Assembly: GCA_945860295.1 (NCBI GenBank)
Contig: CAMAQH010000001.1
Location: 186,001-250,000, forward strand
Direction: 5' to 3'
Length of the DNA: 64,000 nt
DNA from: Prosthecobacter debontii
GTDB taxonomy: Bacteria; Verrucomicrobiota; Verrucomicrobiia; Verrucomicrobiales; Verrucomicrobiaceae
The translations under genes and the position numbers were made by a program. Below are positions 1-10,057 of the stretch, in pieces (the stretch's first letter is position 1; each line of letters begins with the position of its first letter). The notes under the pieces are model-generated. The model ran no database searches, had not been told where the DNA came from, and worked only from the letters and a program-made list of their open reading frames with translations.

Positions 1-1392
1 GGATGGATTTTGCTGGCGGTGTTTGCGATCACGGGCGGCTGGTTGCTCTGGATCGGACAAACGCAGTGGCATTGGAGTCCACTGACCTTGAAACAGTTCC
101 GCCGCTTTCGTGAGATCAAGCGTGGCCATGCCTCGTTCCTGGTTCTGCTCGCACTGGTGGGCGTGGGATCACTCGACACGCTGATCGTGGGCAAGCGTGC
201 GCTGGTTGTCCGCTATGAGGGCAAGTTTTACTTCCCGTTTGTGACGGACGCGAAGCCCGCGACCACCTTCGGTCTGAACGATGAGTCGGAGACGGATTAC
301 CGCGAGTTGCAGCGTCAGTTCCGCGAGTCCAAATCGTCGAACTGGGTGCTTATGCCCATCGTGCCTTATGATCCGAAGCTCGACACTCCGGAGGCCATCG
401 AGGAAGTCGTGATGCGTGAGGGTGTAGCTTATCGGTTGAGTGAAACCAAGCCCTTCGATGGTCGCGGGCACACAACGTTTCGCGACAAGCCGCAGCAGAA
501 ACGTCAGGAATGGGTCTTCCGTCATGGTTTGAAGCAGGGCGAGATGCTCGGCTGGGATGCGAGCAACGAGCAAGTGGAGAAAGCCACTTTCGACAAGGGC
601 AAACGCACCGCCTACAACGACTTCACTGAAGGCAAAGCAGCAGCGCTTGAATCGAAAGCCTCTGAAACTATGTTGACGGTGGTTTATCCGCCTTCACCGC
701 CATCTTGGGCGCAGCGACACTTCCTCGGCACGACTTCGATGGGTGGTGATGTTCTAGCCATTCTCTATGGCGGCTGGCAGCAGGCGATCATTGCTTCGAT
801 TCTGTTTGTGACCTTCGTTTTCGTCGTCGGCATCGCTGCGGGCGGATTGCTCGGCTACTTCGGCGGCGTGTTGGATCTCGTGGGCATGAGGTTGATCGAG
901 ATATGGTCGGTGCTGCCGTTCCTGTTCATCGTCATGATCGTCAGCTCGATCATCAGTCCAAATCTATTCCTGCTGGTGGTCATCATCTCGCTGTTCAGTT
1001 GGATGGGCACCACGATCTACATCCGCACGGCGGCCATGAAGGAGAAAGCGCGTGATTATGTAGCCTCCGCGCGGCTTCTTGGTGCCAGCACGGGGCGCAT
1101 CATCTTCAAGCACATCCTGCCCAACAGCATCGCCATCTTAGTGACACTCGCACCTTTTGAAGTCTCCGCGATCATCACCTCTCTCGCCGCGCTGGATTAC
1201 CTCGGCTTCGGTTTGCCGCCGGAAGAACCGAGCTGGGGCCGCCTGCTGCATGAAGGCACCGAGGACTTCAATTACCCCTGGATCGTATGCAGCGCCTTCG
1301 TGGCGATGACCACAGTGCTCGTGCTCGTCACTTTTGTGGGCGAAGCCATACGCGAGGCCTTTGATCCCAAGAAATTCACGACTTACCGATGA
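1..1392 (+). CDS. ABC transporter inner-membrane permease, YejE/OppC-like (5' end outside window)
   Basis: Permease subunit of a peptide-type ABC importer. The frame is open to base 1 (Gly-Trp-Ile precede the first possible TTG start at 10), so the gene very probably begins upstream. A hydrophobic start is followed by a long polar region (about residues 60-240), then a cluster of membrane segments from about residue 255 to the end. The cytoplasmic EAA-type loop is visible as ARDYVASARLLGAS...HILPN near residues 345-370. The large extracytoplasmic insert and the partners fit the YejE branch (microcin C/oligopeptide uptake) better than plain OppC. The stop overlaps the next start as ATGA, so this is the second or later gene of an operon whose other permease probably lies just upstream. 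The family call is firm; the substrate is inferred. Confidence 0.88.
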   Translation, partial: GWILLAVFAITGGWLLWIGQTQWHWSPLTLKQFRRFREIKRGHASFLVLLALVGVGSLDTLIVGKRALVVRYEGKFYFPFVTDAKPATTFGLNDESETDYRELQRQFRESKSSNWVLMPIVPYDPKLDTPEAIEEVVMREGVAYRLSETKPFDGRGHTTFRDKPQQKRQEWVFRHGLKQGEMLGWDASNEQVEKATFDKGKRTAYNDFTEGKAAALESKASETMLTVVYPPSPPSWAQRHFLGTTSMGGDVLAILYGGWQQAIIASILFVTFVFVVGIAAGGLLGYFGGVLDLVGMRLIEIWSVLPFLFIVMIVSSIISPNLFLLVVIISLFSWMGTTIYIRTAAMKEKARDYVASARLLGASTGRIIFKHILPNSIAILVTLAPFEVSAIITSLAALDYLGFGLPPEEPSWGRLLHEGTEDFNYPWIVCSAFVAMTTVLVLVTFVGEAIREAFDPKKFTTYR

Positions 1393-3326
1393 GCACTGGG
1401 CACATGATTTCATTCGCTCGCAAAGCTGCTCTCATCAGCTGTGCCGCACTTGTTGTTGCTTGTTCCGACTCCGACGACACCCGCTTCCCGCCGTATGACA
1501 ACACCGAGGAGGTGAAAGCCTATTGGAAATCAAAGCCTGACTTCTTCCAGTGGAAGACATCTGCGGATCTCCCGGCGAGTCTGAAATGGGAGCACGCCGC
1601 CGATGTGCCGGAGTTTGGCGATCCGCGCGCCAAGAAGGGCGGCACTTTACACGACTGGCATCCCACTTTCCCGCCGACCTTTCGCAAAGTCGGCCCGGAT
1701 GCGAGCAACGCTTTTCGCGGTGAACATCATGACAACATCGAGATTGGTCTGATCACGCGCCATCCCGATGAGGATGTGTGGATTCCTGGTCTGGCGAAGG
1801 AGTGGGCCATCTCCGAAGATCGCAAGACCGTCTATTTCCGACTCCAAGACAAGCTGACCTTCTCCGACGCTCATCCTGTCGGGGTGGAGGACTTCTTCAT
1901 GACCTTCTTCGTGATGACCAGCACGCACCTGAAGGATCCTTGGTACAATGACTGGTACACGAAAGAATATGCTGGGATCACGAAGTTCGACGACCGCACT
2001 TTCTCGATCACGATTCCTGAGCCCAAGCCGGACCCCATCTGGTATGCGATGATTCCGCCCAGCCCGCGGCACTTCTACCGTGAACTCGGACCTGACTTCC
2101 CAGCGCGCTATCAATGGCGGATATGCCCGGTGACCGGGGCTTATGTGATCGACCCTGCTTTGATGAAGCGCGGACGCTCCATCACGCTCAGCCGAGTGAA
2201 GGACTGGTGGGCACGCGATCTGAAGCACTACCGCTACGTATTCAATTGCGATTACCTGGAATACAAGATCATCGCCAGTCAGGATAAAGCTTTCGAGATG
2301 TTCCGTCAGGGCCAGTTCGACTACTATCTCGCCGGCCTGCCGCGCTATTGGTATGACAAGGCGGAAGTCCCCGAGATCTATCGCGGCTACATCGAGCGGC
2401 ACATGTTTTACAATGAGTATCCGCAGGTCACCTGGGGCATCCGTATCAACGAAAGCAAGCCGCTGCTCGACATTCTCGATGTGCGACTCGGCATCAGCTA
2501 CGCGATGAACTTCCAGAAGGTGATCGATGTGGACTTTCGTGGCGACAAGACGCGCATGAACAGCACGGTGTCAGGCTTCGGCAAGTTCACCAACCCTGAT
2601 CTCCGCGCCCGGCCCTACGATCCGGTCAAAGCACGCGAGCATTTCGCGAAGGCTGGTTTCACCAAGGCCGGACCGGATGGCATCCTGCAAAACGCGGAGG
2701 GCAAAAAGCTTTCCTTCACACTCACCACCTTCAACTCCGGCACCATCACGCCGATCATGCTGCGCTTGAAGGAAGAAGCCAAAAAGGCCGGGCTGGAGAT
2801 CAATGTCGAGGGCCTTGACTCCACGCAGATGTACAAGAAGCTCGACCAGAAGAACCACGAGATGGGCTTTGCCGGATTCGGCGCGCAGCCTCCGTATCCG
2901 CGCTTCTGGGACGACTACCACAGCGCCAACGCCTTCAAGATCGGCAAAGACGGCAAGCGCGAGATCGTCACCGACACCAACAACATGACGCAGACCGCCG
3001 ATCCCGCGCTCGATCCGCTCATTGACCAGCATCGCAAAGCGAAGACTGAGGAAGAAGTGCAGCGTCTCTCCTGGCAACTCGCCAAGCTCATCGAAGACCG
3101 CGCCTGCATCATCCCGGCCTGGGAATCGCCGTTTTATCGCCACATGACCTGGCGCTGGGTGCAGTGGCCTGCGAAGGGCAATGCGCGTAAAAGCCGCGAG
3201 CCGATGGATGCTCACATGTTCTGGATTGACGAAGATGTGAAGCATGAAACGAAGGAAGCCATTCGCACCGGGCACGATTTCGGCGAAACCCTGCGTGTCT
3301 TCGACGCCTACAAAGCCAAGCAATGA
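1389..3326 (+). CDS. extracellular solute-binding protein family 5 (YejA-like lipoprotein)
   Basis: Periplasmic ligand-binding subunit of the ABC importer, 645 aa, the usual size for SBP_bac_5 proteins. The N-terminus carries a lipoprotein signal with lipobox VVAC and the acylated Cys at residue 25; an internal Met6 is an alternative start. Recognisable family blocks include '[21 protein letters not shown]' (about 135-155, FxLR..v.FsdG type) and a C-terminal block around '[11 protein letters not shown]'. The ATGA overlap with the permease upstream and another with the ATPase downstream point to translational coupling. The YejA/oligopeptide assignment rests on overall pattern and partners; the actual ligand cannot be read from sequence. 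Confidence 0.88.
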   Translation: MSTGHMISFARKAALISCAALVVACSDSDDTRFPPYDNTEEVKAYWKSKPDFFQWKTSADLPASLKWEHAADVPEFGDPRAKKGGTLHDWHPTFPPTFRKVGPDASNAFRGEHHDNIEIGLITRHPDEDVWIPGLAKEWAISEDRKTVYFRLQDKLTFSDAHPVGVEDFFMTFFVMTSTHLKDPWYNDWYTKEYAGITKFDDRTFSITIPEPKPDPIWYAMIPPSPRHFYRELGPDFPARYQWRICPVTGAYVIDPALMKRGRSITLSRVKDWWARDLKHYRYVFNCDYLEYKIIASQDKAFEMFRQGQFDYYLAGLPRYWYDKAEVPEIYRGYIERHMFYNEYPQVTWGIRINESKPLLDILDVRLGISYAMNFQKVIDVDFRGDKTRMNSTVSGFGKFTNPDLRARPYDPVKAREHFAKAGFTKAGPDGILQNAEGKKLSFTLTTFNSGTITPIMLRLKEEAKKAGLEINVEGLDSTQMYKKLDQKNHEMGFAGFGAQPPYPRFWDDYHSANAFKIGKDGKREIVTDTNNMTQTADPALDPLIDQHRKAKTEEEVQRLSWQLAKLIEDRACIIPAWESPFYRHMTWRWVQWPAKGNARKSREPMDAHMFWIDEDVKHETKEAIRTGHDFGETLRVFDAYKAKQ

Positions 3327-4303
3327 GCAGCACCATCCTCCAGGTCGAAAACCTCGTCACTGCGTTCGATACGGACGCTGGGCGTATGACCGCCGTCGAT
3401 GGGGTCAGCTTCGATGTGCCAAGTGGCAAAACACTCGGCATCGTGGGTGAGTCCGGCTGCGGCAAAAGCGTCACGGCTTTTTCCATCACACGACTGTTGC
3501 CTCAGCCGCACGGTAAGATTCTCGGCGGCAGCATCCGCTTTGAGGGACGTGATCTGGTGACGCTGCCACTTGATGAGATGCAGAAGACCCGAGGCAACGA
3601 GATATCCATGATCTTCCAGGAACCGATGACCGCGCTGAACCCGGTGCAGACAGTCGGCAGGCAGCTTGCGGAGGCCATCCTGCTCCACAAGGAGTGTAGC
3701 AAGGCCGAGGTGCTCGCGCGCAGCATCGACATGATGAAGAAGGTGCGCATCCCCGCGCCTGAGCAACGCTTGAATGAGTATCCGCATCAGCTCAGCGGCG
3801 GCATGAGACAGCGCATGATGATCGCCATGGCGCTGATCAACAAACCGAAGCTCCTCATCGCCGACGAGCCCACGACCGCGCTTGATGTTACCGTGCAGGC
3901 ACAGATCCTGGAGCTCATCGCCGATTTGCAAAAGGAGATGGGCATGAGCGTCATCCTCATCACCCACGACCTCGGTGTCATTGCTGAAGTCTGTGATGAA
4001 GTCGCCGTCATGTATGCCGGACGTATCGTCGAGCGGGCAAGCGTCTTCGATCTCTTCGCCAATCCGCTTCACGCCTACACCCAGGGGCTGCTGGAAAGCA
4101 TCCCGCGTCTCGACAGCAAGCCCAAGACGCTATTGAAAGCCATCCCCGGCAATGTCCCCGGCATCGCCGACTTCAAGCCCGGTTGCCGATTCGCCGAGCG
4201 CTCCGGCCGTGAGCACAATCAAGCGCATCTGACCATCCGCCCGCCCTTCGTCGAGATCGCGCCTAACCACTTCGTCGAGCATTGCCCCATTTGCGTCTCA
4301 TGA
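3323..4303 (+). CDS. oligopeptide ABC transporter ATP-binding protein, OppD-like
   Basis: Cytoplasmic ATPase energising the importer, 326 aa. Walker A GESGCGKS at residues 42-49, Q-loop [14 protein letters not shown] signature LSGGMRQR, Walker B LLIADEPT and switch-region His in ITHDLG are all intact. The C-terminus has the oligopeptide/dipeptide extension (PGNVPG...GCRFAER) but the usual cysteine cluster is reduced. It begins inside the stop codon of the binding-protein gene (ATGA at 3323) and ends in an ATGA overlap with the next ATPase. E. coli YejF is a single fused ATPase; here the two halves are separate genes, as in Opp and Dpp systems. Confidence 0.92.
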   Translation: MSSTILQVENLVTAFDTDAGRMTAVDGVSFDVPSGKTLGIVGESGCGKSVTAFSITRLLPQPHGKILGGSIRFEGRDLVTLPLDEMQKTRGNEISMIFQEPMTALNPVQTVGRQLAEAILLHKECSKAEVLARSIDMMKKVRIPAPEQRLNEYPHQLSGGMRQRMMIAMALINKPKLLIADEPTTALDVTVQAQILELIADLQKEMGMSVILITHDLGVIAEVCDEVAVMYAGRIVERASVFDLFANPLHAYTQGLLESIPRLDSKPKTLLKAIPGNVPGIADFKPGCRFAERSGREHNQAHLTIRPPFVEIAPNHFVEHCPICVS

Positions 4304-5268
4304 GCCTCCTTACCGTCCAAAACCTCCAGCAGCACTTCCCTGTTCGCGGCGGATTGCTCCGGCGCTCTGTGGCTTCGTGCAAAGCGGTCGATGGGGTGAG
4401 TTTCAGCCTCGGTGAAGGTGAAACACTTGGCCTCGTCGGTGAATCTGGCTGCGGCAAGACCACACTGGGCAAGGCCATCGTGCGGCTGCTCAAACCGACC
4501 GCCGGCAGCATTCAATTCGACGGCCAGGACATCACGCACGCCGGTATCGGTGCGCTGCGTCCGATGCGGCGTCATGTGCAGATGATCTTCCAAGATCCGG
4601 CGGAGTCGCTTAACCCACGCCACACCGTGCGGGATATTTTGGAGGAGCCCTTCATCGTGCAAAAGATGGGGACGAAGGACGAGCGTCGGAAGTGGGTGCT
4701 CGATTTACTCGACAAAGTCGGCCTGACTGCGAGTTCGACAGATCGCTTTCCCTTCGAGTTCAGCGGCGGCCAGCGCCAGCGCATCGGCATCGCGCGCGCC
4801 ATTGCTTTGAAGCCGAAGCTCATCATTTGTGATGAGCCTGTCTCAGCGCTGGATGTTTCTGTGCAAAGCCAAGTGCTCAATCTTCTGCTCGATCTTCAGC
4901 GCGACATGGGCCTGAGCTATCTTTTCATCGCCCATGGCCTCAACGTCGTGAAACACATGAGCGATCGCGTGGCAGTGATGTATCTCGGCAAGATCGTCGA
5001 ACTTGCCCCGGCTGAGGAGCTGTATCACAACCCACGCCACACCTATACCAAAGCGTTGCTTGATGCGATTCCCATGGCAGACCCGACGAAGCGGCGCGAG
5101 CGCCAACTGCTGCGCGGCGACGTGCCTTCACCGATCAATCCGCCGGCCGGCTGTGCCTTCGGACATCGCATGAAGCACCCGAATTGGGAGCAGAGTGTGA
5201 ACATGGATCTCACGCTCAAAGAAATCTCGCCGGGGCATTTCGTGCAACCTTGCCCATGCTGCACCTGA
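4300..5268 (+). CDS. oligopeptide ABC transporter ATP-binding protein, OppF-like
   Basis: Second ATPase of the importer, 322 aa. Motifs: Walker [10 protein letters not shown]-loop [11 protein letters not shown], signature FSGGQRQR, Walker [13 protein letters not shown], and the C-terminal oligopeptide-transporter extension ending CPCC. I place the start at ATG 4300, which overlaps the previous stop as ATGA like the other junctions of this operon, rather than at the in-frame TTG at 4282. It is the last gene of the operon; a short inverted repeat follows. Confidence 0.92.
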   Translation: MSLLTVQNLQQHFPVRGGLLRRSVASCKAVDGVSFSLGEGETLGLVGESGCGKTTLGKAIVRLLKPTAGSIQFDGQDITHAGIGALRPMRRHVQMIFQDPAESLNPRHTVRDILEEPFIVQKMGTKDERRKWVLDLLDKVGLTASSTDRFPFEFSGGQRQRIGIARAIALKPKLIICDEPVSALDVSVQSQVLNLLLDLQRDMGLSYLFIAHGLNVVKHMSDRVAVMYLGKIVELAPAEELYHNPRHTYTKALLDAIPMADPTKRRERQLLRGDVPSPINPPAGCAFGHRMKHPNWEQSVNMDLTLKEISPGHFVQPCPCCT

Positions 5269-5290
5269 GTTTTGCGCAACATAATTTTGT

Positions 5291-5313
5291 GCACCGCTTT
5301 TAAGCGGATCTGG
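5291..5313. repeat. 23-bp dispersed element, copy 1
   Basis: A 23-bp stretch with the core GCTTTTAAGCGG recurs at 22082-22104 with 21 of 23 positions identical. The first part (5294-5307) is a perfect small inverted repeat, CCGCTT-TT-AAGCGG. It lies between the ABC operon and the convergent DUF1501 gene. Two copies are seen in this window; whether it is a wider family cannot be judged from here. Confidence 0.5.
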
Positions 5314-5321
5314 GGAGACAA

Positions 5322-5340
5322 CCGGCTTCAAAGAAGCCGG
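5322..5340 (+). terminator. hairpin after ABC operon
   Basis: Perfect 8-bp inverted repeat CCGGCTTC-AAA-GAAGCCGG, 53 bp after the last ATPase stop and 25 bp from the stop of the convergent DUF1501 gene. There is no clear U-tract on either side, so it may be a transcript-end stabiliser rather than a classical intrinsic terminator. Confidence 0.45.
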
Positions 5341-5365
5341 CTGAAGTCGGGCTTCGATCGAAAAG

Positions 5366-6835
5366 TTAAGCAAAGAGTTTCGTCACTGGCTTCGCCTTCA
5401 CCAACTCACGAGGCTGGTTGAGATGATTGTGGACGATGGTCTCAGGGTCGATACCGACGGCGTGGTAGATGGTGGCGAGCAGTTCCATCGGATGCACGGG
5501 ATCTTCCGCTGGGGCAGAGCCGGTTTTGTCGGATTTACCGTGGATGTAGCCGCGCTTGATCCCGGCACCACCGATGATGGCAGTGTAGCAGTAAGGCCAG
5601 TGGTCACGACCGTCGGCGCTGTTGCCATTGCCGGAGGTGGACACGCCTTTTTCTGGGCTGCGACCAAACTCACCGAGGGCGACGACAAGTGTTTCATCAA
5701 GCAGTCCGCTGGAGTCGAGATCTTCAAACAGAGCACTTAGACCTTGATCAAGCATCGGCCCGCTCTGGTTTTTCATGCGTTGAGTGAGGCCGACGTGATG
5801 ATCCCAGGAATGGTTGTCGGAGTTGGCGACCTTGGGCCAGATGAGTTCGACTACGCGTGTGCCAGCTTCGATGAGGCGACGCGCCAACATGCAGCTTTGA
5901 CCAAAGGTGTTGCGACCGTAGCGATCACGCAGTTTTGGTGACTCACGGTCGAGAGCAAAGGCATCACGAGCACGACCGCTGGCGATGAGATTCAGGGCCT
6001 GATCGTAGTAGCTGTCGAGGCTCAGATCTTTCACAGCAGCCTCGATGGTCGGCATCTGGTCGTTGATCGCATCACGCAGTTTGGCGCGGCGTTGAAGGCG
6101 GACACTGAAGAGGTCGGGGCGCAGTTGCAGATCTTCGATCTTGATACGGTCCATCTTGCCCATGTCGAGGTCGTCACCATCGGGATAAAGTGTGTAGGGG
6201 TCGTAGGACTTGCCGAGGAAGCCTGCGGTGCCGCCTTTGCCGACGACATTGGATTCCTGGAGCGGGCGCGGCAGCATCACGAAAGGCAGCATCGGCTCAT
6301 CCATCGGCTTCAGACGGATGATGTTGCTGCCGAAGTTCGGGTAGTCTTTCGGGCTTGGTGGCTCGAGCTGGCCGGACGGGCTGACTTTATCCGTCGTGTA
6401 GCCGGTCATGATCTGGTAAATGGCCGCCGTGTGGTTGAACAAGCCGTTGGGCGTGTAGCTCATCGAATTGATCATCGTGAACTTGTCATTCACCTTCGCC
6501 AGTTGGGGCAGGATCTCGGTGAAATGATGGCCGGGCACCTTGGTCGGGATCGTCTTGAAAACGGAGCGCACCTTGTCTGGCACGTTCTCTTTTGGATCCC
6601 AGAGATCGAGATGGCTCGGACCGCCCTGGAGATAAATCATGAGCACATGTTTCGCTTTTCCCCAGCCCACGCGGCCAGCGGCGGCGGAGTTCACGGAGGC
6701 GGCCTGGGCACGGAACATGCCGTTCAAAGTCAGGCCCATCATGGTAGCACCGCCCACGCGCAGAATATCGCGCCGGGTCATGCCGAGGTCTTTGTCACAC
6801 AGGTCTTTGCCGAGAGCGCCAGGGATGCGGAACAT
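5366..6835 (-). CDS. DUF1501 family protein with Tat signal (unpaired copy)
   Basis: 489 aa. The twin-arginine motif [10 protein letters not shown] at residues 20-29 precedes a short hydrophobic stretch and Ala-rich cleavage region, so the protein is probably exported folded. Typical DUF1501 blocks are present: [17 protein letters not shown] near residue 70, '[15 protein letters not shown]', and '[10 protein letters not shown]' plus '[21 protein letters not shown]' near the end. The family belongs to the alkaline phosphatase/sulfatase-like superfamily and its role is unknown. DUF1501 genes normally sit beside a DUF1549/DUF1553 or DUF1800 gene; this one has no such neighbour. Met19 is an alternative start immediately before the Tat motif. 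Confidence 0.88.
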   Translation of the reverse strand: MFRIPGALGKDLCDKDLGMTRRDILRVGGATMMGLTLNGMFRAQAASVNSAAAGRVGWGKAKHVLMIYLQGGPSHLDLWDPKENVPDKVRSVFKTIPTKVPGHHFTEILPQLAKVNDKFTMINSMSYTPNGLFNHTAAIYQIMTGYTTDKVSPSGQLEPPSPKDYPNFGSNIIRLKPMDEPMLPFVMLPRPLQESNVVGKGGTAGFLGKSYDPYTLYPDGDDLDMGKMDRIKIEDLQLRPDLFSVRLQRRAKLRDAINDQMPTIEAAVKDLSLDSYYDQALNLIASGRARDAFALDRESPKLRDRYGRNTFGQSCMLARRLIEAGTRVVELIWPKVANSDNHSWDHHVGLTQRMKNQSGPMLDQGLSALFEDLDSSGLLDETLVVALGEFGRSPEKGVSTSGNGNSADGRDHWPYCYTAIIGGAGIKRGYIHGKSDKTGSAPAEDPVHPMELLATIYHAVGIDPETIVHNHLNQPRELVKAKPVTKLFA

Positions 6836-7000
6836 AATGTTTTGGGATGTGCGGAGAGTTTACGACACTTGGCCTAACGAAGCCAAGCGAGAAATGATAA
6901 CCCACCCCATACGACACCCGACTCCTGTTCTTGCTGCCCACATCATCTCAGCGGGAAAATCCATCCCAAGGCGGGGAAGGACCAAATGCATCTGGGTTCC

Positions 7001-8413
7001 TCACTTCCAACCACCGCCTAGGGCACGGATCACCTGCACCGTAGCGGTCAGGCGTTGGCCGTCGAGCTGGGCCTGGAGCAGGCGGGTGGTGAGCACAGTG
7101 CGGTCGGCATCCACGACCTCGAAGTAGCTGGACAGACCTTTGTCATAACGCAGGCGCGCTAGCTTGCTGGTGTCTTGGGCCGCTGTGAGCGCCGCGGTCA
7201 CGGCAGCGCGCTGGCGACTGTAGGCGTTTACATCGAGCATGGCGTTTTCCACTTCCTGCAAAGCGGTGAAGATGGCTTGCCGATAACTTGCTAGGCTTTC
7301 GTCATGTTTGGATTGGGCGGCGCGTAGATTGCCCCGAAGGCGTCCGCCTTGAAAAAGTGGGATCGTGAGCTGCGGGCCGATGTTCGCCGTGCGGCTCTTC
7401 CATTCCAGGAAATCCTCCGCGCCCACGCTCTCGAGTCCGCCGCTGCCGACGAGACTGAAGGCCGGGAAAAAGTTCGCCTTGGCCACGCCGATATTGGCAT
7501 TGGCCTCACGCATTCCTTGCTCCGCCTCACGGATGTCAGGCCGGCGCAGGAGCAGCGCACTGGGAACTCCAGCGGCGATGGATGGCGGAGCTGGCAGGCG
7601 GCGATTTTTTGTCAGTCGGAAAGCCGTTGGGGACTCACCGCAAAGCACCGCCAGCGCATTCTCCGTATTGCCACGCTGGCGCACGATATTGATCATGTCG
7701 TTGTTCGCCAGCTCCAATTCGGTGCGTGCGCGTGCCACGTCCATCTCATTGGCTAGGCCGCCTTCAAAGCGGGATTTCTGGAGCGTCAACGCTTCCTGCC
7801 TGAGCGCGATTGTTTCACGCAAAATTTGCTCCTGGGTATCCAGCGATGCAGTCAGAAAAAAACTGCGCGCGACTTCCGCCGCGACAAGTAGCCGCTGAGC
7901 TGCTAGGCGATCTGCGGCAGCATCTTCACGGGCCCGCGCCGCCTCCACGCTGCGGCGCACACGGCCCCAGAGATCGACTTCATAATTCAGCCCCATGAAA
8001 ATCTGGTGTCGATCACGCTCGAGTGCTGGAAGCTTCAAGTTGGCAGGCAGATTGGCCCCGATGCTGTTGGCTGATGAATGCTCATAGGTTGCATTGTTTT
8101 GCAGATTGAACTGAGGGAACCAATCCGCACGCTGCACGCCTGACATGGCCCGAGCCGTCTCCATACGAGCCTGTGCTCCGAGCAGATCCTGATTGTTCGC
8201 CAGTGCACGCGCGACGAGTTCATTGAGCGTGCTATTCCGAAACAGCGTCCACCATTGATCTGGCATCGCTAGATCAGACATATCAGCGCGCTGTTTCCAG
8301 CGAGTGGTGAGCTTCATCTCAGGGAGCTTAAAGTCAGGCCCCACTGTGCAGGAGGTGAAAAGCAAACTGCTGGCAAAGCAGGCCATTGGTAAAAGATCGT
8401 GGCGTATCATCAT
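7001..8413 (-). CDS. NodT/OprM-family RND efflux outer-membrane lipoprotein
   Basis: Outer-membrane channel subunit of a tripartite efflux pump, 470 aa. The N-terminus is a lipoprotein signal with lipobox LFTSC (Cys22), followed by the VGPDFKLPE start typical of NodT-family factors. Two OEP repeats are visible: 'WWTLFRNSTLNELVARALANN' near 55-75 and 'RPDIREAEQGMREANANIGVAKANFFP' near 290-320. No periplasmic adaptor or RND pump gene lies next to it here, so it either serves a pump encoded elsewhere or is a relic of a larger operon. It is transcribed divergently from the gene at 8547. Confidence 0.9.
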   Translation of the reverse strand: MMIRHDLLPMACFASSLLFTSCTVGPDFKLPEMKLTTRWKQRADMSDLAMPDQWWTLFRNSTLNELVARALANNQDLLGAQARMETARAMSGVQRADWFPQFNLQNNATYEHSSANSIGANLPANLKLPALERDRHQIFMGLNYEVDLWGRVRRSVEAARAREDAAADRLAAQRLLVAAEVARSFFLTASLDTQEQILRETIALRQEALTLQKSRFEGGLANEMDVARARTELELANNDMINIVRQRGNTENALAVLCGESPTAFRLTKNRRLPAPPSIAAGVPSALLLRRPDIREAEQGMREANANIGVAKANFFPAFSLVGSGGLESVGAEDFLEWKSRTANIGPQLTIPLFQGGRLRGNLRAAQSKHDESLASYRQAIFTALQEVENAMLDVNAYSRQRAAVTAALTAAQDTSKLARLRYDKGLSSYFEVVDADRTVLTTRLLQAQLDGQRLTATVQVIRALGGGWK

Positions 8414-8546
8414 GGCAATTAGAGTTTAACATGGGTTATTCGCCATGAATCATTTTGCAAACGTCAGCGCGTGGATTGTGGATGCCGACTTGCTCCATCA
8501 GCGAGCAAGCGTTTACCTTCCGCACATCCATCACCCCATTTACGCC

Positions 8547-10052
8547 ATGAGCACGATGACACTCCAGAAACTCCAGACCGCCCTCGCGACCGTGCAAGAT
8601 GAACTCCATCGAGTGAAAGGGCGGCTCGACGAGCTGGAAAAGGTGGTCAGCATCGATCACGATCAAGATGGCATTCGCCGTGTCTATCTGGAGTGTACGG
8701 ACTTTGTACTCAGGCCTGCGGACGACCAGCGGCAGATCGCGGTGCACTTGGGAGCGGACGCTGAGGGTGGCTATATCCACCTGCATTATCCAGACTCAGC
8801 GATGCCCGCTGTGGACATCGGTTTCGAGCCTTCGGGTGATCCTCATTTGCAGCTCAAAGGCAAGGATTACAAGGCTCGTACAGACCTCTTCATTCGGGAT
8901 AATTGCGGCTGCGTCGCGGTGCTCTCAGTGGCCGGCAAACCGGGCGCTTTGATGCGTGCTCAAGATGATGGCGGATCCATCGCCGTGCTTCAGGCCGATG
9001 GTCAGGCGCGCGCTGTTTTGATCCATGGCGGTCATGAATCTCCCACTGTCGAAGGCGCTCCACCACCGATCACTACCAACCTCATTTTTGCTGATGGCAA
9101 TGGCCACACCATGCTGAAACTGCGTGCCGATGAAACGGGTGGCATGTTGACCGCAGGCATCGCCGGACAATCAGACGCCATCGCACTGGTGGCAAGGGAG
9201 GACGGCCCCGCTCTGCTCATGCATAGCCCGGCAGAGGATCACAGCGTTTCCATCCTGGCCATGACCGGGGCTGCTGAGATTTGCGTCCATGAAAACAAAA
9301 TCCCCGGCAACGGCACACAGGCCAGTCTCACAGCAGGTGAGTTTGGCAGTAGTCTCGGATTGCGCGGCATCGGCGGTCAGAAGTCGGTGGACATTTCTGC
9401 GCTGGATGTGGCCAGCAGCCTAACCATGCATGATGCTCAGGGTGATGTGCGCGTCATGCTGGCGCATCACTTCGGCAGCCATTCGGCGCTCACTTTACAT
9501 AGTCTGACCGATGAGGAAGGTCTGCGCGCCATCGCCAGTGCTGATGTCTCCTCCATCGAGATCATCTCCCCGGTCGATCCCCACACCAAAGTGCTCACCG
9601 CAGTCACCGCTGAAAAAGCCGTCACCATAGTACAAAAGCACCACCGCCCCATCGTCATGTTTGGAGAAGGAGATCAGGGCGGCGTGATTTGTGCCTATGG
9701 TCCCACCGCAGAGAGTGCGGGCATCGCTTCCATCTCAGGTGGCCCCGTCGCAGGCTCCGTCGTGCTAGCCACGGTGGACGGTACCGCACAGCTCACGCTT
9801 GATGCCACCGATCACGGCGGCAGGATGCTTATCAACAACGACCTCGGCTTCCAGCGTGTCGCCATGGGCGTCTATGAAGAAGCTGGTGGCCTGCATCTGA
9901 ACAATACCGGCAGCATCGGCATCCAGGCCGTGGCGACTCCGAAAGGTGGCGTCGTCACCGTCAGTGATCACGATGGTAACCCCATCGCCAGTTTGCCGGA
10001 AAGCGATGGTGAAGACTCGGGTGATTGGGGCAAACTCCCCGACAGCTTTTAG
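8547..10052 (+). CDS. hypothetical protein, N-terminal coiled coil plus repetitive beta region
   Basis: No family recognised. I prefer ATG 8547 (501 aa), because residues encoded from the earlier in-frame ATG at 8445 look non-coding and the protein from 8547 opens with a heptad-like helix (LQKLQTALATVQDELHRVKGRLDELEKVV). The remainder is a long series of short beta-type units of roughly 30-40 residues rich in Gly, Asp and alternating hydrophobics (e.g. GSIAVLQADGQARAVLIHGG, GGVICAYGPTAESAG). There is no signal peptide or transmembrane segment. A coiled coil followed by a beta-repeat shaft resembles trimeric fibres, but that is only a structural guess. The stop lies 5 bp before the sensor kinase start. 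Confidence 0.75.
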   Translation: MSTMTLQKLQTALATVQDELHRVKGRLDELEKVVSIDHDQDGIRRVYLECTDFVLRPADDQRQIAVHLGADAEGGYIHLHYPDSAMPAVDIGFEPSGDPHLQLKGKDYKARTDLFIRDNCGCVAVLSVAGKPGALMRAQDDGGSIAVLQADGQARAVLIHGGHESPTVEGAPPPITTNLIFADGNGHTMLKLRADETGGMLTAGIAGQSDAIALVAREDGPALLMHSPAEDHSVSILAMTGAAEICVHENKIPGNGTQASLTAGEFGSSLGLRGIGGQKSVDISALDVASSLTMHDAQGDVRVMLAHHFGSHSALTLHSLTDEEGLRAIASADVSSIEIISPVDPHTKVLTAVTAEKAVTIVQKHHRPIVMFGEGDQGGVICAYGPTAESAGIASISGGPVAGSVVLATVDGTAQLTLDATDHGGRMLINNDLGFQRVAMGVYEEAGGLHLNNTGSIGIQAVATPKGGVVTVSDHDGNPIASLPESDGEDSGDWGKLPDSF

Positions 10053-10057
10053 CCGCG

